From positions 1,054,001 to 1,118,000 of the forward strand of contig NC_007777.1 in assembly GCF_000013345.1 (NCBI RefSeq): a DNA stretch of 64,000 bases, written 5' to 3'. The notes under the pieces are model-generated. The model made no database searches. It saw only the letters and a list, made by a program, of their open reading frames with translations, and was not told the origin of the DNA. Made by a program: the position numbers and the translations under genes. Shown here piece by piece: positions 7,933 through 16,905 of the stretch. This stretch comes from Frankia casuarinae (lineage in GTDB: Bacteria > Actinomycetota > Actinomycetes > Frankiales > Frankiaceae). Every line of letters starts with the position of its first letter. Positions within the stretch are counted from its first letter, which is position 1.

Positions 7933-9405
7933 TCAGATGACGTCGATGCCGTCCAGCACCGACTCGCGGCGAGCCATCCAGGCCCGCGTGACCTCGTCGA
8001 CCGCGGTCTGGTCGATGCGGGCCGCCGCCGCCGACAGATCGCTGCGGGGGGACGGCACCATGTCCGCATCCGCATCCGCTCGCGCGGCTGTTCGCGGCAT
8101 GGCAGCCCGACCGGGGTGTGACGAGTTCGGCGGGTCGATCCCAGGTTGCGCGTACCGGCTACCGTAGCCATGCGGTACACCACCGGTTCCGTCCGGGGCG
8201 CGCCCGTCGGGCGGGGTCGGGTTCCGATCGAAGGCCGGCCCGGGGTGGTCGGGACGGCCGATGGGCCGTGGGCCGGGCTGGTCCCTCGTCGGCTGCCCAC
8301 CCGGTTCCGCGCGCCGCTGCGGTGCTCGGGGACGGTCTGCCCAGGCTCTCGCCCCGTTCCCCGCGGGGCGTCCCGGGGACTCGGCCGGGCCCGGCCGTCC
8401 GCGGTCGGGCTGTCCGCGGTCGGGCTGTCCGCGGTCGGGCTGTCCGCGGTCGGGCTGTCCGCGGTGTGTGGATCCCGGCTGCATGGATCCCGACCGGGTG
8501 GATTCCGGCGGCGTCGGCCCCGGCTGGGGTGATGGCCGGCCCTGGTGGCGTCCGGGCCCCGGCAGCGCGGGACCGGGGTCCGACGGGCCGCCTGGCCCGG
8601 TTCCGGTGCCGGTCATCGAGCGCGGCGTCTCGACCCTGGCCGTGGCCATCTCGACCGGACCGGAGATCGAGGGAGCGGGCCGGGATGACGGCACGACGAC
8701 ATCGTCCCGGGCCACCGACGGGTTTACGGCCGGCGGGTAGCCGTCCGCGGCGGACCGGTCCCGGTCCGTGGGGTACCCGCCCGTCGGATACCGGTCCGAG
8801 GAGTATCCGTTGGGAGCATGTTGCCGCCCGCCGGGCAGTCGTGGCCGGGCACCGGTTGGCCGCGGAGCACCCCGCTGGGCGGGATGGGCAGCCGGGGGCG
8901 GGTAGCCCGAACGGTCGGAGTATCCGCCGGACGGCGGGTGGTCGGAGTCTGCCGGGGACCCCATGGGCAGGTGGGCAGCCGCCCCGGGCATCGGCTCGGG
9001 GAACTGTCCAGGAACCGGGACAGGCGGCCTGACCGGTGACTGTGGTGGCGGGGGTGACTGTGGTGGCGGGGGTGACTGTGGTGGCGGGGGTGACTGCGGT
9101 GCGGGCGGTCTGGCCGCGGGGCGAGCCGGAGGGAACATCCTGGCCTCGTCAACCGCCCGGCTGTCCGGTGCGGCGCCCGGCGACATGCCGGTGATCGCGA
9201 TGATCGACGCGCAGGGCCAGAGACGGTCGCAGCTCAGGCAGAGGTCGAACTCATTCGGCTGATGAAGGTCGATGAGGGTGATCAGCGAGTGAATATGCTC
9301 GACGATCTTCGGGCCGACCAGGACCGGCCCACGGGCGATGACGTCGAGCTCCGAGCGCAGTCGCCCGTGATACTGCTCGACGTCAGCAAGGCGCGGATCC
9401 TCCAT
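7933..9405 (-). CDS. Hypothetical Pro/Gly-rich protein with Cys-containing N-terminal domain
   Basis: The first ~80 residues form a structured unit (VEQYHGRLRSELDVIARGP... helix) followed by a compact cysteine motif, CLSCDRLWPC, which could bind a metal. From about residue 85 the sequence is low-complexity and Pro/Gly/Arg-rich. It contains two internal repeat blocks: a Pro-rich PPPPQS block (three and a half 18-bp DNA units) and a RGQPD block (four and a half 15-bp units). A helical ~40-residue C-terminus (VDEVTRAWMARRESVLDGI) closes it. The function is unknown. ATG 9405 is used; GTG 9441 is also in frame, and neither has a clear ribosome-binding site. Confidence 0.6.
   Translation of the reverse strand: MEDPRLADVEQYHGRLRSELDVIARGPVLVGPKIVEHIHSLITLIDLHQPNEFDLCLSCDRLWPCASIIAITGMSPGAAPDSRAVDEARMFPPARPAARPPAPQSPPPPQSPPPPQSPPPPQSPVRPPVPVPGQFPEPMPGAAAHLPMGSPADSDHPPSGGYSDRSGYPPPAAHPAQRGAPRPTGARPRLPGGRQHAPNGYSSDRYPTGGYPTDRDRSAADGYPPAVNPSVARDDVVVPSSRPAPSISGPVEMATARVETPRSMTGTGTGPGGPSDPGPALPGPGRHQGRPSPQPGPTPPESTRSGSMQPGSTHRGQPDRGQPDRGQPDRGQPDRGRPGPAESPGRPAGNGARAWADRPRAPQRRAEPGGQPTRDQPGPRPIGRPDHPGPAFDRNPTPPDGRAPDGTGGVPHGYGSRYAQPGIDPPNSSHPGRAAMPRTAARADADADMVPSPRSDLSAAAARIDQTAVDEVTRAWMARRESVLDGIDVI
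8397..8465. repeat. 15-bp coding tandem repeat
   Basis: GTCCGCGGTCGGGCT is repeated four times exactly plus a partial copy. It is read on the minus strand as a five-residue RGQPD repeat inside the hypothetical protein. Exact unit identity suggests recent slippage. Confidence 0.9.
9037..9099. repeat. 18-bp coding tandem repeat
   Basis: TGACTGTGGTGGCGGGGG occurs three times exactly plus a diverged fourth unit. On the minus strand it encodes a Pro-rich hexapeptide repeat (PPPPQS). Confidence 0.9.
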
Positions 9406-9637
9406 CACCGGCAGCATGCACCATAGCGGGCCAGCGGGCACGAAGGGTGTAGCCCGTTCGGGTTCACCGTCACCGCTGACTCACGTTCCGTTTCTGACTC
9501 GCGGTGCCAGACGCCGCTGATGGTTCCCTCTCCCTTACGTGCGGTGAGGGCGGGAAGTGGGTTCGCCGGGACGGGCCGCATGGTCATGCCGAGCCGGAGT
9601 CCGGACGGCGTGGCCGCGGGGAGGCGCTGATCGCAGA

Positions 9638-10303
9638 TCAGGACCGGTCCGGCCGGACCTCGTCCGTGCGGCGGACCTGCCGCATCAGACCCTCCTGAAG
9701 CCTGGCGAACTCCTCGATGTAGGGACTTTCGACCTGCCCGGGGGCACCTCCGGGCTCCTTGCCCGGCGCGGACCGGTCGAACGGCTCGAAACCCGCGAAC
9801 TGCCCGCCGGCACCCGGCGGCATGCGGTCGGGCTGGCCGTCGAACGCGGGATAGTGCCCACCCCCCGCCGCCTGAGCGCCCCGCTCGGCGGGTCCGTCGT
9901 ACCCGGGTCCGTAGGAGGACGGCAGGCCGTTGCTGCTCTGCGGGACCGCACGGTCCGCGGCGTTGTCGAACGCCGGGTAGTGGGCACCGTTGGCCGAGGC
10001 CGCGCGGTCGGTGGGACCGTCGTAGGCGAACCCCGAGCCGTTGGGACTGCCGGCCCCGGGGCTGATCGAGAGCGGGGCGCCGCGCATGCTGTCGCCGGAG
10101 GTGTCCGGCTGCTCCGTGGAGAGGAACCCCTCGGATGCCGGGTAGATGCGGGCCGACAGGCTGACCGACATCGGGTCACTGCCGTAGGTGATGACGTCAA
10201 CCTGGTCCTCCGCGCTGATGCCGCCGCTGCGGGCGAGATCGACGAAGCGGAACAGATCGGCCCACCGTAGCCCATCGAGGTCGACGCTGATACGCAGTGC
10301 CAT
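9638..10303 (-). CDS. Hypothetical protein with conserved N-terminal 60-residue domain
   Basis: The 221-aa protein begins MALRISVDLDGLRWADLFRF and continues through a D-Q-V-D-V-I-T-Y-G segment. Together these look like a small alpha/beta domain. Residues 65-190 are Gly/Pro/Ser-rich with two similar HYPAFD blocks (NGAHYPAFDNAADR and GGHYPAFDGQPDR). A C-terminal helix follows (EEFARLQEGLMRQVRRTDE). It sits just upstream of, and in the same direction as, the other disordered protein at 7933-9405, so the two may be co-expressed. I do not recognise a function. Confidence 0.6.
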   Translation of the reverse strand: MALRISVDLDGLRWADLFRFVDLARSGGISAEDQVDVITYGSDPMSVSLSARIYPASEGFLSTEQPDTSGDSMRGAPLSISPGAGSPNGSGFAYDGPTDRAASANGAHYPAFDNAADRAVPQSSNGLPSSYGPGYDGPAERGAQAAGGGHYPAFDGQPDRMPPGAGGQFAGFEPFDRSAPGKEPGGAPGQVESPYIEEFARLQEGLMRQVRRTDEVRPDRS

Positions 10304-10713
10304 GATCGTGCCCCATCCCTGAGGTTCGTTACGTGCCGACGGTTACCTGGGCGCCAACGGACGATCGAGGGGTGACCGGCTCGCCCCCGTCAGCGCCAGC
10401 CCGGGCGGCGATGGGCGGCAGCTTATACCGCGTTGGGAGACCATTCCCCATCCGGGGAGGTTCGGCTGGCTCTGCTCCGATAAGGCGAAGTGGGGGTATC
10501 GCGTTCTTCGTCGCGTCCCGTCACCCGAGGGCATTCCCGGGCGGAACGTTGGCGGGGAATCAGGACGGCCGGGCTGGCCCCTCCGGTGAGGAGGTGTGGG
10601 GTGCGTGGATGCCGGCCGGGAGGCGTGGAAAGTCTCGGCCGGCGGACGTGGTCGGTCGATCGGGCGGTCGTGAAATGCCGCCTGGGGTGTCACCGGTGAT
10701 TGGAAGGCGGGTA
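10304..10713. other. Gene-free intergenic region
   Basis: This is the divergent promoter region between the hypothetical gene (minus) and the GroES-like gene (plus). Frames through it show no protein-like pattern, and I see no recognisable site. Confidence 0.5.
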
Positions 10714-11115
10714 GTGTCCGACCCTGTGAACGTTGTGTCCGGCGGTGTCAACGGGGTCGGCGCGGCTGGGGTGGGCACGCAATCGGGTGTCATGCAGTCC
10801 GGCGCGCTGCCAATCAGGCTCCTGCACGACCGCGTGCTGGTCGAGCCGCGTGAGGATTCCGTGGACCGGCGGTCGAAGGCGGGCATCGTCATCCCCCCGA
10901 CCGCGCATATGGGGAAGCGCCTGTCCTGGGCGGACGTCGTCGCGGTGGGGACGGCCGTGCGGACCATCCAGGTTGGCGATCGGGTGTTGTTCGACCCCGA
11001 GGACCGGGCCGAGGTGGAGCTGCACTCGACCACCTACGTTCTGCTGCGGGAGCGGGACGTGCACGCCGTCGCGGCGGAGCGGTTGGACGACGGCCTGACG
11101 GGTCTGTATCTCTAG
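10714..11115 (+). CDS. GroES/Cpn10-like co-chaperonin family protein
   Basis: The GTG at 10714 is placed six bases after GGAAGG. The protein is 133 aa, longer than true GroES (~97 aa) because of a ~30-residue Gly/Val-rich N-terminal extension. The Cpn10 fold is clear: IRLLHDRVLVEPRED, RRSKAGIVIPPTA, the VVAVGTAVRTIQVGDRVLFDPED segment and a C-terminal YVLLRERDVHAV strand. No groEL is adjacent. Actinobacterial genomes often carry such stand-alone GroES-like proteins in addition to the groESL operon, so I leave the gene symbol open. Confidence 0.82.
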   Translation: MSDPVNVVSGGVNGVGAAGVGTQSGVMQSGALPIRLLHDRVLVEPREDSVDRRSKAGIVIPPTAHMGKRLSWADVVAVGTAVRTIQVGDRVLFDPEDRAEVELHSTTYVLLRERDVHAVAAERLDDGLTGLYL

Positions 11116-11547
11116 ATCCGGCCGGTCGGCCCCCAGGCTTGCGTGGCCCTTTCCGACCATCCGATGACGGCGCGGCGTCCAGGTGGTGTACGGTGCCGCA
11201 TCGATCGAGATGCGGGCGGTCCACCGGAGTCGTGATGTTTGATCATGGCTGTGGCGGGAGTGACACCGCGCCAGCCAGGCGCTGCCTGGCCTGACGCGGT
11301 TCCGCCCCGTATCCTTCGCTCGGCTCTGGAGATCCGCGTTCCGGCCGGGACCCTTGGATGTGGTGGAGGCACCCGGAAATGCGGACACAGGGCATCGCGT
11401 CACCTCAATCTTTGGGGTCACTGCGTACTGTAACCAGCCGATGTCCTGAGGTGCAGTGTTTCATGGCTCCTCACGCTCGGTCGAACCCAAGACCGATGGG
11501 TTGGCATACCCATTGGGTGAACGACGGCAGGGAAAGGAAGGAGACGC
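11116..11547. other. Intergenic region upstream of the DUF4193 gene
   Basis: No gene is seen. Shortly before the next gene there is a small inverted repeat, ATGGGT-TGGCAT-ACCCAT (11498-11515), then a strong purine-rich ribosome-binding site (GGAAAGGAAGGAG) ahead of the ATG at 11548. Confidence 0.5.
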
Positions 11548-11847
11548 ATGGCTCGTGACTTCGACGCTCGGCGAAGCACGGATGTCGAGGAGGACGAGCT
11601 CCAGGAACAGAGCCTGGAGACGCTCAAGGCGCAGCGCGCCGGTGCGGCGGCGGACCTGGGGGACGACATGGACGCCCTCGAGGCCGAGCTGGACCTTCCG
11701 GATGCGGAGGTGCGCGACGAGGAACTGTCGCTGCGGGTACTTCCCCGGCAGGCCGACGAGTTCACCTGCACTCGATGCTTCCTGGTGCAGCACCGCAGCC
11801 AGCTCGCAGACGTCCGTCACGTCGTCTGTTCGGACTGCGCGGCCTGA
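11548..11847 (+). CDS. DUF4193 zinc-ribbon protein
   Basis: The 99-aa acidic protein ends in a four-cysteine zinc ribbon (Cys74, Cys77, Cys94, Cys97; FTCTRCFLV and VVCSDCAA). The N-terminal half is helical and strongly negative (DVEEDELQEQSLETLKAQR). DUF4193 proteins are conserved across actinomycetes and are small, soluble and uncharacterised. Acidic zinc-ribbon proteins of this type may contact RNA polymerase or ribosomes, but that is speculation. A strong ribosome-binding site suggests high expression. Confidence 0.85.
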   Translation: MARDFDARRSTDVEEDELQEQSLETLKAQRAGAAADLGDDMDALEAELDLPDAEVRDEELSLRVLPRQADEFTCTRCFLVQHRSQLADVRHVVCSDCAA

Positions 11848-11970
11848 GGGCCGGGTCCCGGGGCGGGGTGTCCCTCGACGGCGGGCGGTGCGGACCGGTT
11901 GCCCGGTTGCCCGGTCGTCTGAGTAGGCGTACCACTACCTAGCGCGAGTTTGTCGCTGGGGGTGGTGCGG

Positions 11971-14900
11971 ATGCTCGACGAACAGTCACCGATGTCCGGT
12001 TCCGTCCGGTCCCGTCCCGCCGCATTTGAGGGTCGACGGCCCCTCCGCCCGGAGGATGCCGCTCCCCGTCCCGGGGAGGAGGATCCCGCGGACGGTCCCG
12101 AAAGCCTGCCGCTGCTCCTGAACCGGTTCGTCCCCCCGCCGGCCCCGCCGGGTCATGTCGATCGACCACGGCTGCTCGACGCACTCGACGCCGCCACCGT
12201 CCTGCCCCTCACGGTGGTGCGGGCTCCGGCCGGCTCGGGCAAGACGGTGCTGGTCGCGGCCTGGGCCGCGGCCCGGCGGGGGGAGACGCCGATCGTGTGG
12301 GTGCGGGTCGATCCGGCGGTCGTCCCCGGCCCGCGTGGCGGGGGGCCGGGCCTCCCACTGTGGCCGCAGCTGCTGCACGGGCTGGGACGACACGGTCTGC
12401 TCCCGGCCGGTGAGGGCTTTGGGAGCCGGTACGGTCCCGCGGCCGACGATCTTTATGATCGGCGTTACCGACGGCTCGCCAACATCCTCGCCGACCTCCC
12501 GACGTCCTTCATACTGATCCTCGACGACGTGCATCTGATCACCCGGCGTTCGGACCTCGACGGCCTCGAACTGCTGATCGACGGGGCCGCGGATCGGGCC
12601 CGGATCATTCTGATGGGCCGGATGGTGCCCGTGGCGCTGCACCGGCTGCGGGCCGCCGGGTGGATCACCGAGATCGGTCCGGCAGATCTCGCCTTCACCC
12701 GGGCGGAGGCCGCCGCGCTCCTGGGCCGGCAGGAGATCACGGGCCGGCAGGAGATCACGGCGTCGCCCGCGACGGTGAGCGGTCTCGTGCACGTCACCGA
12801 GGGCTGGGCGGCCGGGCTGCGGCTGGCGGCCGGGGCGCTCGCCGCACGGGAACGACGACCACTGCCGGGGGCGGATGGGCGGTGGGAAGCGGCCGTCGCA
12901 TCCCCGTCCGGTGGCCTCGGTGACACGGCTGGTTTCTCCGGCGCCGTGGCCGGCCATCCCGCGATCGCCGATTTCCTGCGGGCCGAGGTGCTAGCCGGTA
13001 AGCCGTCGCCGGTACGCCGCTTCCTCCTGCGGACCAGTGTCCTGGAGCGCATGACCGGGCCGCTGGCGGACGCCGTCGCGGCCGAGCGGATGGACGCGGG
13101 CGTCCTGGCGGCGGCTACCGGCTCGCGTGCCGCGCCGGCACCCACGGTGGGCGCACGGGTGAGCGGGAAGGAAGTTCTGGCGGCACTCGCGCATGCCGAC
13201 GGCTTCGTGGTCGAGCTCGACCACGACGGCGGATGGTTCCGCTTTCACCGGCTGCTTGCCGCGGTGCTGCGTTCCGCGTTGGCCGCGGACGGCGACGAGG
13301 ACACCGCTGAGCTCCACTTGCGAGCCGCGATCTGGTTCGCCGCGCACCGTCGGACGACGGACGCGGTACATCACGCCGCGCATGCCGGGGATTGGTGGTA
13401 CGCGGCCTGCCTGCTCGTCGATGGGACCGAGATGGTGGACGCCCTGCATGGCGGCGTCGCGGGGTTCAGCCCGATCATGACGGGGATGCCGGACTCCCCG
13501 GCCTCGTGGTCGCCGGAGTGCGCACTGGTCGCCGCCGTGGGCCGGCTGGGCCGGGGACAGGTGGGGGCGGCCACCAGATACCTGCAGGTGGCCCGGGGGA
13601 GCATCGCCGCGGCGGTCGTGTCCCGTCGTCGCGCGCTCGCGGTCCGGGCTGATCTCGTCGACCTGCGCCGGGCGGAGCTCGCCGGGGCGTGCGAGGAGAT
13701 GCTGAGCATCACCCGCCGGTTGCTACGGTCCCCGGGCAGGCCGGGCGCCGTGCCGCAGCCGGTTGGTCCGGTGGTTGCCGGTGTGACGGGGCGGGCGGAG
13801 GCTGCGGGGAAGGGCCGGCCACGACCGCCCGCCGACATGCGGCCGCCGGGAGATCCCCGGTTCCTGCCCGCCGGCCCCGTCGGGGGCGCCGAAGGTCCCG
13901 GACGGGAGCCGGGCGGTGTTCGACGTGATCACGTCGGGGGAGACGTGGCCCGCCCCGGCTCCGTCGTCGGTGGGGCCCCGCCGGACCGCCCGGCCGGGAT
14001 CGTCGCGCGATCGACCGGTGGTGGCGTGGATGGGGGCGTGGATGGTTCCGACAGGATCGCGGCAGCCGTGGCCTGGTGTGCGCGCGGGCGGGCGGAGCTC
14101 TGGCTCGGCCGTCCCGACCTGGCGCTGGAGGCGTTGCGGGAGGCGATGACGGCGGCCCGGGATACCGGTCTGCGGACGGTCGAGGCATCGGCGTCCGGGG
14201 CGATGGCTCTCGCCTACGTGCTACGGGGTCGGTTGCGGCAGGCCGAGTCCAGCGCGGCAGCGGCGGTCGCCACCGCCGCTGTGATCACTGCCAGCCCGGT
14301 CGATCCCACGGCCGTCCCCGCATCCTCGGATGGTCGGACCGACATGCCGGCAGGCCTGGTCGAGGCCCATCTCGCCCATGCGATGGTGGCGGCAGCCCGG
14401 GTCGACGACGTGCGTGTCACGCACCATCTCGACCTCGCGCGGATGGCCTTCACCCCGGCGCATCCTCCCTACCTGCTCGATCTGATCGTCGTGCTGGAGG
14501 CGAGGGCGCGATGCCGGCGTGGGGAGGCGGACGATGTGCGGGCTGCCCGCCGTCTCCTGGCGTCGCGAGGACGGCCGGCCGGACCGCCGCTGTGTCTGTC
14601 GCTGTGGCGCGCCGCCGAGACCGACCTGCTGATCGCCGTCGGGAACGCCCAGGCTGCCCGGCAGCTGCTGGGCCAGCTGGCCGACACCCGCCGGCCGGAC
14701 CATGCTCTCGCGCTCGCGGCGGCCCGGGCGAACCTCGCGTGCGCTGATCTAGAGGGAGCGGAGCACGCGGTGGCGGCTCTGCTGCGGGCGGACGGTGGCG
14801 GAGGCGGTTCGGTGGTGTCGGCATGTGTGGTGGCAGCGGTGGCGGCCGCGCGGCGTGATGACCATGCGCGGGCCACCGACCTGCTGGCGCGTGCCCTCGC

Positions 14901-15678
14901 GCTCGCCGAGGACGAGGGACTCGCTGGCCCGTTCCTCGAATTCGGCGGCGAACCGTTGGCGATCTTGGATGCCCATCCCGGCCTCTCCGCCGCACATCCG
15001 TTCTTCGTGTCGACTTTGCGGGCCATGGCCACGACGGAGTCCGCCGCCGCGGTGAACCCGCGGACGCCGACCGACGGCGGACCGGTCATGGCCGTATCCG
15101 GGGCGGGGGTGCCGCCTCTGGGGGTGCCGCCTCTGGGGGCGGCCGGCCTGGAGGTGCCGAACGGGGGGACGCCGAGCGGGGGGATGCCGAGCGGAGAGGT
15201 GGCGGTGCCCGCGCCCGCGTGGCCGGCCACCCCACGTCGATCCGTCATGAGCGGGCGAATGGCACGTCCGGCCCTCATGACCCCCGCGGCGCGCTCGGCG
15301 CCGCCTGACCGTGACAGGCAGGGGGCCGACGTCCCGCGCGGCCCCTCCGGCCCCTCCGGCCCCTCCGGCCCCTCCGGTCCGGCGGGCTACGGCCTTGGGA
15401 CGGGAACAAGTCCGATCTCCCTAGGGCAGCCGGGGGCGCGTGAGCGCTCACCCGGTTCCAGGGACGGGCGGGGACCCGGTGCGGGTGGCCGGCTCAGCGA
15501 CCGGGAACTCGCGGTCCTCAGCTATCTGCCGACGATGTTGACGACCACCGAGATCGCCGCCGAGCTCTTCGTCTCCGTGAACACGGTGAAGACGCACCTG
15601 AAGAGCATCTACCGCAAGCTCGACGTGCCACGGCGTCGCGACGCTGTACATCGCGCGCGCGAATTGCGTCTATTGTAA
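11971..15678 (+). CDS. LAL-type (large ATP-binding LuxR) transcriptional regulator
   Basis: The ATG at 11971 has GGGGTGG about seven bases upstream; TTG 11950 and two GTGs are alternatives. The protein of about 1235 aa follows the MalT/LAL plan. An N-terminal STAND-type ATPase has Walker A APAGSGKT (Lys91) and Walker B FILILDDVHLI. A long helical TPR-like sensor region follows, then a Gly/Pro-rich hinge with 9- and 15-bp DNA repeats. A C-terminal LuxR helix-turn-helix closes it (LSDRELAVLSYLPT, SVNTVKTHLKSIYRKL). LAL regulators activate catabolic or secondary-metabolite operons. It could control the downstream polyketide cluster, but two genes and several kilobases intervene. Confidence 0.88.
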   Translation: MLDEQSPMSGSVRSRPAAFEGRRPLRPEDAAPRPGEEDPADGPESLPLLLNRFVPPPAPPGHVDRPRLLDALDAATVLPLTVVRAPAGSGKTVLVAAWAAARRGETPIVWVRVDPAVVPGPRGGGPGLPLWPQLLHGLGRHGLLPAGEGFGSRYGPAADDLYDRRYRRLANILADLPTSFILILDDVHLITRRSDLDGLELLIDGAADRARIILMGRMVPVALHRLRAAGWITEIGPADLAFTRAEAAALLGRQEITGRQEITASPATVSGLVHVTEGWAAGLRLAAGALAARERRPLPGADGRWEAAVASPSGGLGDTAGFSGAVAGHPAIADFLRAEVLAGKPSPVRRFLLRTSVLERMTGPLADAVAAERMDAGVLAAATGSRAAPAPTVGARVSGKEVLAALAHADGFVVELDHDGGWFRFHRLLAAVLRSALAADGDEDTAELHLRAAIWFAAHRRTTDAVHHAAHAGDWWYAACLLVDGTEMVDALHGGVAGFSPIMTGMPDSPASWSPECALVAAVGRLGRGQVGAATRYLQVARGSIAAAVVSRRRALAVRADLVDLRRAELAGACEEMLSITRRLLRSPGRPGAVPQPVGPVVAGVTGRAEAAGKGRPRPPADMRPPGDPRFLPAGPVGGAEGPGREPGGVRRDHVGGDVARPGSVVGGAPPDRPAGIVARSTGGGVDGGVDGSDRIAAAVAWCARGRAELWLGRPDLALEALREAMTAARDTGLRTVEASASGAMALAYVLRGRLRQAESSAAAAVATAAVITASPVDPTAVPASSDGRTDMPAGLVEAHLAHAMVAAARVDDVRVTHHLDLARMAFTPAHPPYLLDLIVVLEARARCRRGEADDVRAARRLLASRGRPAGPPLCLSLWRAAETDLLIAVGNAQAARQLLGQLADTRRPDHALALAAARANLACADLEGAEHAVAALLRADGGGGGSVVSACVVAAVAAARRDDHARATDLLARALALAEDEGLAGPFLEFGGEPLAILDAHPGLSAAHPFFVSTLRAMATTESAAAVNPRTPTDGGPVMAVSGAGVPPLGVPPLGAAGLEVPNGGTPSGGMPSGEVAVPAPAWPATPRRSVMSGRMARPALMTPAARSAPPDRDRQGADVPRGPSGPSGPSGPSGPAGYGLGTGTSPISLGQPGARERSPGSRDGRGPGAGGRLSDRELAVLSYLPTMLTTTEIAAELFVSVNTVKTHLKSIYRKLDVPRRRDAVHRARELRLL
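15341..15376. repeat. 9-bp coding tandem repeat in LAL hinge
   Basis: GCCCCTCCG is repeated four times, encoding a Gly-Pro-Ser tripeptide repeat in the disordered linker before the DNA-binding domain. Confidence 0.85.
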
Positions 15679-15750
15679 ATAGTCATACCGTTTATCGTAA
15701 AAATAAATTTTAGGTGGGAGGTCAACGGTCCGGTGGTCGGGGCGCCGCGA

Positions 15751-16224
15751 TCAGGATGACGGTGATTCAGTGAATCGCGGCGGGCACGGGGGTGGGTACC
15801 CTCCCCCCGAGCCGGGTCCGTCGTCCACTGCGTCCGCATAGCCGGCATCGGTGCGGTCGCTCTCCGTGTGACCGGGGCCCGTGTGACCGGCATCGAGGTA
15901 GCCGGCATCCCTCTGGATCCTGTTGGACCCGGGCTGCGGTGGGCCGTACCGGTATGTGCCGAACGCCGCCGTTCGTTCGATGCGCCGCCCGATCGGGCCG
16001 GGACCAGGCCCGATCGGTGTCCGCCCCGCTCCGCGGGTACGTGCGGTGGCCCGTGCCGGTGCCGGCAGGAAGGCGCGGAGCAGGCAGATCATCGATGTCA
16101 CGATCCCCGTGATCATCAGGATCAGACCCAGAACCTGGAGATCCACTCCGGTGGTGTGCCAGGTGAGCGCGTAGCGCAGGATGGCACCCACCACGACCAG
16201 GAAGACCGACCGCCCCAAGGTCAT
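15751..16224 (-). CDS. DUF6458-like small membrane protein with disordered tail
   Basis: The first 52 residues hold two membrane helices (SVFLVVVGAILRYALTW and LGLILMITGIVTSMICLL) with the VGVDLQ-type linker seen in DUF6458 proteins. Residues 53-157 are Arg/Gly/Pro- and Asp-rich and probably cytoplasmic and disordered (DAGYLDAGHTGPGHTE-type runs). The role is unknown. It converges with the LAL gene. The 70-bp gap between them contains an unusually AT-rich stretch (15675-15715) for this genome. Confidence 0.65.
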   Translation of the reverse strand: MTLGRSVFLVVVGAILRYALTWHTTGVDLQVLGLILMITGIVTSMICLLRAFLPAPARATARTRGAGRTPIGPGPGPIGRRIERTAAFGTYRYGPPQPGSNRIQRDAGYLDAGHTGPGHTESDRTDAGYADAVDDGPGSGGGYPPPCPPRFTESPSS

Positions 16225-16905
16225 CGCCTTCGTACCTCCGCCTCTCTCCTACCGTGGCTTTGGTCTCCTGCTGTGGCTTCGACCTGTGGCTTCGGCCGGT
16301 CGATGATCGGTGCATGGCCACATCGCGCCCCGGCCGCGCTCGATGGTGTCCGCGCTCGATGTGTCGTCGTCGTGGAGCGGCACCATGGGATGGGTGGTCC
16401 GTGCGGGGAGCGGAGAACTCCACCCCTCCGGGGCGGGCCGCGGACCGCTGGCGAAACCGTGCACTGCCGCCGTGGATACCCTGCGTGACCAATGTTCATG
16501 CTGTCGATGTCGGTCGGGATCCAGGGCTCACCCGCGCCGGAGGACGTTTTCCGGCTTCTTTCGCGGCCGCGATCGAGGCCGGGGGAGCCAATCTCGTACT
16601 TGTGAGGTAGCCCCGACGGGCGGTGCCAGCGGGAGGGAAAAATCACCTCGAGCCACTGCCGGGGGGCCGCCGGACGCCGTCATCCCAAACGTTTACGTGC
16701 GTTAAGGTCGCGTTTTCCCCGGCTGAGCCGAAGATGCGGGGTGAGTGTGATCGGGGGGGCGTGGGCGACTGCTGGCGTAGCGAGGGAGGTGGGCCCTACG
16801 CTTGCCGAACCTGTCCAACTTCGCCGGAAATCAACCTGGCGGCATCGTCCCTAGCGGACGAGGCCTGGCGTCGGTTCTGAGTTCTGACCCCCCCCGGAGG
16901 CACGT
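16225..16905. other. Gene-free region upstream of LuxR-type regulator
   Basis: Several frames are open here on both strands, but none has protein-like composition, a ribosome-binding site or a recognisable domain. It probably serves as the divergent promoter region for the membrane protein (minus) and the LuxR gene (plus). Confidence 0.5.

Noticed and set aside
8397-9099. Possible CRISPR array
   Set aside because: The repeats are contiguous 15- and 18-bp units without spacers and are in frame within a coding region. No cas gene is present anywhere in the window.
10714-11115. groESL operon
   Set aside because: No groEL follows; the next gene encodes a DUF4193 protein 430 bp away, so this is a stand-alone GroES-like gene.
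16221-16646. Minus-strand frame of about 140 codons
   Set aside because: It overlaps the start of the DUF6458-like gene and has no protein-like hydrophobic pattern or motif.
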